The notes beneath the pieces are model-generated. The model made no database searches. It had not been told where the DNA came from and saw nothing but the letters and a program-made list of their open reading frames with translations. A program made the position numbers and the translations under genes. 17,167 nucleotides of DNA, taken from the NCBI GenBank assembly GCA_020025965.1, contig JAHHRG010000045.1, forward strand, positions 1-17,167, read 5' to 3'. Source of the DNA: Sutterella sp. Lineage in GTDB: Bacteria > Pseudomonadota > Gammaproteobacteria > Burkholderiales > Burkholderiaceae_F. This document shows positions 15,378 through 17,167 of this stretch, piece after piece (position 1 is the first letter of the stretch; each line of letters starts with the position of its first letter).

Positions 15378-16010
15378 ATGTCCGCATCCCGTACGGCCTT
15401 GATTGTGGTTGACGTTCAGAATGATTTTCTCCCCGGCGGTGCGCTTGCCGTGCCCGCAGGTGATGCGGTGATCGAACCCGTCAAGCGTCTTCTCGCCGAT
15501 CCGCGCTGGGGCGTGGTGGTCTTCACCCAGGACTGGCATCCCGCCGACCACGTTTCTTTCGCCTCGAACCATGAAGGGAAGGTTCCTTTTGAAGACATCA
15601 CGGTGTCTTACGGCCTTCAGAAGCTTTGGCCCGATCACTGCGTCGCCGGATCCGATGGGGCCAAGTTCCCGGCAGCTCTTGAAGATACGCGTGCCAATAT
15701 CGTGATCCGAAAGGGTATGAATCCTGCTGTTGACAGCTATTCCGCTTTTGTCGAAGCCGACGGTAAGGCCGTCACCGGTTTGGCCGGATACCTCAAAGCC
15801 CGGGGTATTGATGAAGTCGTTGTTTGCGGTCTGGCGCTTGACTTCTGCGTTCGCTTTACGGCCGAAGACGCAGTGGCTGCCGGTTTTAAGACGACGATCG
15901 TCGAAGATGCGGCCGCCGCTATTGTGCCCGCCGAAAACGACAACCTCTTTGCCAAGCTCGCGGAAATCGGCATTCGCCGTGCGAGTACCGACGACATTCT
16001 TCGCGCCTGA
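15378..16010 (+). CDS. pncA: Nicotinamidase (nicotinamide amidohydrolase) PncA
   Basis: PncA hydrolyses nicotinamide to nicotinate and ammonia in the cytoplasm, feeding the Preiss-Handler route of NAD salvage. Seen: 210 aa (E. coli PncA is about 213) with the isochorismatase-like fold signature VVDVQNDFLPGG and all catalytic residues: Asp12, Lys112 (IRKG) and Cys157 (ALDFCVRFTAEDA). Metal-binding residues are present as Asp52 and His54 (DWHPADHVSF) and His87 (WPDHC). AGGAG lies 7 nt before the ATG. It is divergent from gltS; downstream comes a stem-loop and then a terminator. Confidence 0.95.
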   Translation: MSASRTALIVVDVQNDFLPGGALAVPAGDAVIEPVKRLLADPRWGVVVFTQDWHPADHVSFASNHEGKVPFEDITVSYGLQKLWPDHCVAGSDGAKFPAALEDTRANIVIRKGMNPAVDSYSAFVEADGKAVTGLAGYLKARGIDEVVVCGLALDFCVRFTAEDAVAAGFKTTIVEDAAAAIVPAENDNLFAKLAEIGIRRASTDDILRA

Positions 16011-16022
16011 TCGTCGTGAGAC

Positions 16023-16043
16023 AACGCACGTCCCCTGTGCGTT
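16023..16043 (+). repeat. Stem-loop just after pncA
   Basis: AACGCAC pairs with GTGCGTT across a 7-nt loop, 12 nt after the pncA stop. No T-run follows, so it is more likely a 3'-end stabilising stem than a terminator. Confidence 0.45.
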
Positions 16044-16103
16044 CTATCGGTGCCTAACGAAAGAAAATGTTCTTTTTTTTCGATGGACGAGTACGTATTT
16101 TCG

Positions 16104-16109
16104 TATAAT
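16104..16109 (+). promoter_or_regulatory. Candidate marC promoter (TATAAT box)
   Basis: A perfect TATAAT in an AT-rich context between pncA and marC, with only a poor -35 (TTCGAT-like, 19 nt upstream). Transcription would begin near 16116 and pass through the terminator-like hairpin before reaching marC. Confidence 0.4.
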
Positions 16110-16135
16110 ATGAAAAACATTTGTCCGGACGCAAT

Positions 16136-16168
16136 AAAAAGACCGGGTTTGAGGATCCGGTCTTTTTT
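16136..16168 (+). terminator. Intrinsic terminator after pncA, inside the marC leader
   Basis: AAAAAGACCGG (16136-16146) pairs with CCGGTCTTTTT (16157-16167) across a 10-nt loop and ends in T6. It would end pncA transcription. Only 15 nt separate it from the marC start codon, leaving no room for a promoter in between. Confidence 0.85.
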
Positions 16169-16183
16169 CTATCGAGGCACGTT

Positions 16184-16843
16184 ATGGAAACGATCATCAA
16201 TACCTTCCTCCTCGCATACTCGGCTTTCATCCCCGTTTTGAATCCTTTCGGCGGGTCCATGTTTCTCTTGGCCCTGACGCCCGGCATTGACGACGCCTCG
16301 CGTGCCGCCATGGTGCGTCGGATCGTTTTCTATTCCGCTCTCATTCTTTTTGCAAGCCTCTTTGCCGGACACTTTATTCTGAGTTTCTTCGGCATTTCCA
16401 TGGGCGTACTGCGTATTTGCGGTGGCATCGTGCTCTTTTATGCCGGTTGGACGGCTTTAAATGCGCCTTCCGATTCCGCCGAAGACGAAGAAAACCCCGT
16501 TCCCAAGAAGCCTCTCACTCACGAGCGTCTGATGAGCATGGCTTTTTATCCGATTACTCTGCCGCTCACGATGGGGCCCGGCGTGATTTCGGTTGCCACT
16601 GCGATGGGTGCCGGGATTTTCGAAGGCGGCTTCGAAGCCTTCGTCGGCTTGATGATCGCTTGTTTTGCGACTTTGGCCACCGTTTTTGTCTGCTATCGCT
16701 ATTGTGACCGCGTGAGCCGAGCGGTGGGCGCGGCCGGTGCCGATGCAATCTCCCGCATCTTCGCGTTCATCCTGATCTGTATCGGAACGGGCGTCTTCTG
16801 GCAGGGGCTGGCCGAGCAGATCGCCTCGATGCCTTCTGTCTAA
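16184..16843 (+). CDS. MarC-family integral membrane protein
   Basis: MarC/YchE proteins are polytopic inner-membrane proteins of about 200-220 aa. Their function is unsettled, and the former link to multiple antibiotic resistance is not supported. Seen: 219 aa with the N-terminal motif FIPVLNPFGGSMFLLAL at 15-31 and the central FYPITLPLTMGPGVIS at 121-136, both typical of the family, and about six hydrophobic helices with an acidic cytoplasmic loop at about 96-112. The frame extends upstream to 16121, but that part is translated terminator hairpin; GAGG about 7 nt before ATG at 16184 fixes the start. The gene has its own terminator. Confidence 0.9.
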   Translation: METIINTFLLAYSAFIPVLNPFGGSMFLLALTPGIDDASRAAMVRRIVFYSALILFASLFAGHFILSFFGISMGVLRICGGIVLFYAGWTALNAPSDSAEDEENPVPKKPLTHERLMSMAFYPITLPLTMGPGVISVATAMGAGIFEGGFEAFVGLMIACFATLATVFVCYRYCDRVSRAVGAAGADAISRIFAFILICIGTGVFWQGLAEQIASMPSV

Positions 16844-16861
16844 AAAGCATTCTTCACAAAC

Positions 16862-16909
16862 AAAACCCGATCGCCGTCGCGTCTTTCTTACGTGCGGGAT
16901 CGGGTTTTT
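16862..16909 (+). terminator. Intrinsic terminator of the marC-family gene
   Basis: AAAACCCGATC (16862-16872) pairs with GATCGGGTTTT (16898-16908), a perfect 11-bp stem with a T5 tract, 19 nt after the stop codon. Confidence 0.92.
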
Positions 16910-17167
16910 CATGCCAGTGAACTGTGAAGACAAAGATGGCGATTTATCGAATAAAAATGAAAAAAGAGTTAGCTAAAATACACACGATAATTTATAAACG
17001 AACATTTTCTCCTTGTGAACTATGTCCATGAGGGAAATTCCTATCGTAAAGAAAGCGAATCTCAAAACCGACCGAACGGAATGTTTGCTATTCTTATAAA
17101 AATAATATTCTCCGAGAAGATTTTTGTCTGTCGGCGAGAAGCATTGCGTTGTGCTTGTTTTCGTCAG

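Noticed and set aside
16936..17031. 31-codon ORF after marC
   Set aside because: No ribosome site, very short, AT-rich; no evidence of coding. The rest of 16910-17167 also shows no gene.

Overview
The window reads as a proteobacterial, moderately GC-rich genome segment, most likely a betaproteobacterium of the gut Sutterellaceae type. That placement is an inference from gene style (F-type conjugation genes, a classical autotransporter, an ESS-family glutamate symporter, MarC); no rRNA or other marker gene is present to confirm it. The coding blocks are visibly G+C-rich at both ends. The block from about 8.4 to 10.6 kb is AT-rich and almost gene-free.

Region 1 (1-8365, minus strand) is the front half of an F-type type IV secretion / conjugative transfer operon, read right to left: traA (pilin), traL, traE, traK, traB, traV, traC, then a partial, very charged open frame that runs off the left edge. 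Genes are tightly packed: traK/traB overlap by 14 nt, and the traC stop overlaps the next start as TGATG. Together they encode the pilin, the inner-membrane assembly proteins (TraL, TraE), the outer-membrane core (TraK secretin-like, TraB VirB10-like, TraV lipoprotein) and the pilus-assembly ATPase (TraC). A near-consensus sigma-70 promoter lies upstream of traA. Between it and the traA ribosome site sits a terminator-like hairpin with a U-tract, an arrangement that suggests control by attenuation.

Region 2 (about 8366-10584) holds no convincing intact gene. It contains an open frame without a start codon that looks like a decayed gene, one 58-residue ORF with a plausible ribosome site, and several dyads (a perfect 15-bp palindrome, a nested inverted repeat, two short hairpins). 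It could be an eroded mobile-element junction or a cis-acting region such as an origin of transfer, but neither is proven.

Region 3 (10585-13150) holds one plus-strand classical autotransporter (signal peptide, beta-helix-like passenger, C-terminal barrel), probably starting at a TTG codon. It is followed by a hairpin and about 0.45 kb with possible gene remnants.

Region 4 (13150-17167) is ordinary chromosome-like housekeeping content: a TM2-domain membrane protein (minus), the sodium/glutamate symporter GltS (minus), divergent nicotinamidase PncA (plus) and a MarC-family membrane protein (plus), each with a clear intrinsic terminator. The gltS-pncA intergenic region has a dyad with a third half-site and a pncA leader with mutually exclusive hairpins. 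marC has a perfect TATAAT box upstream of a terminator hairpin that lies directly before its ribosome site. The last 250 bases contain nothing I can support.

I did not find a clear-cut new defence or mobile system. The best candidates for something undescribed are the traA leader, the charged ORF downstream of traC, and the AT-rich gene desert upstream of the tra operon.
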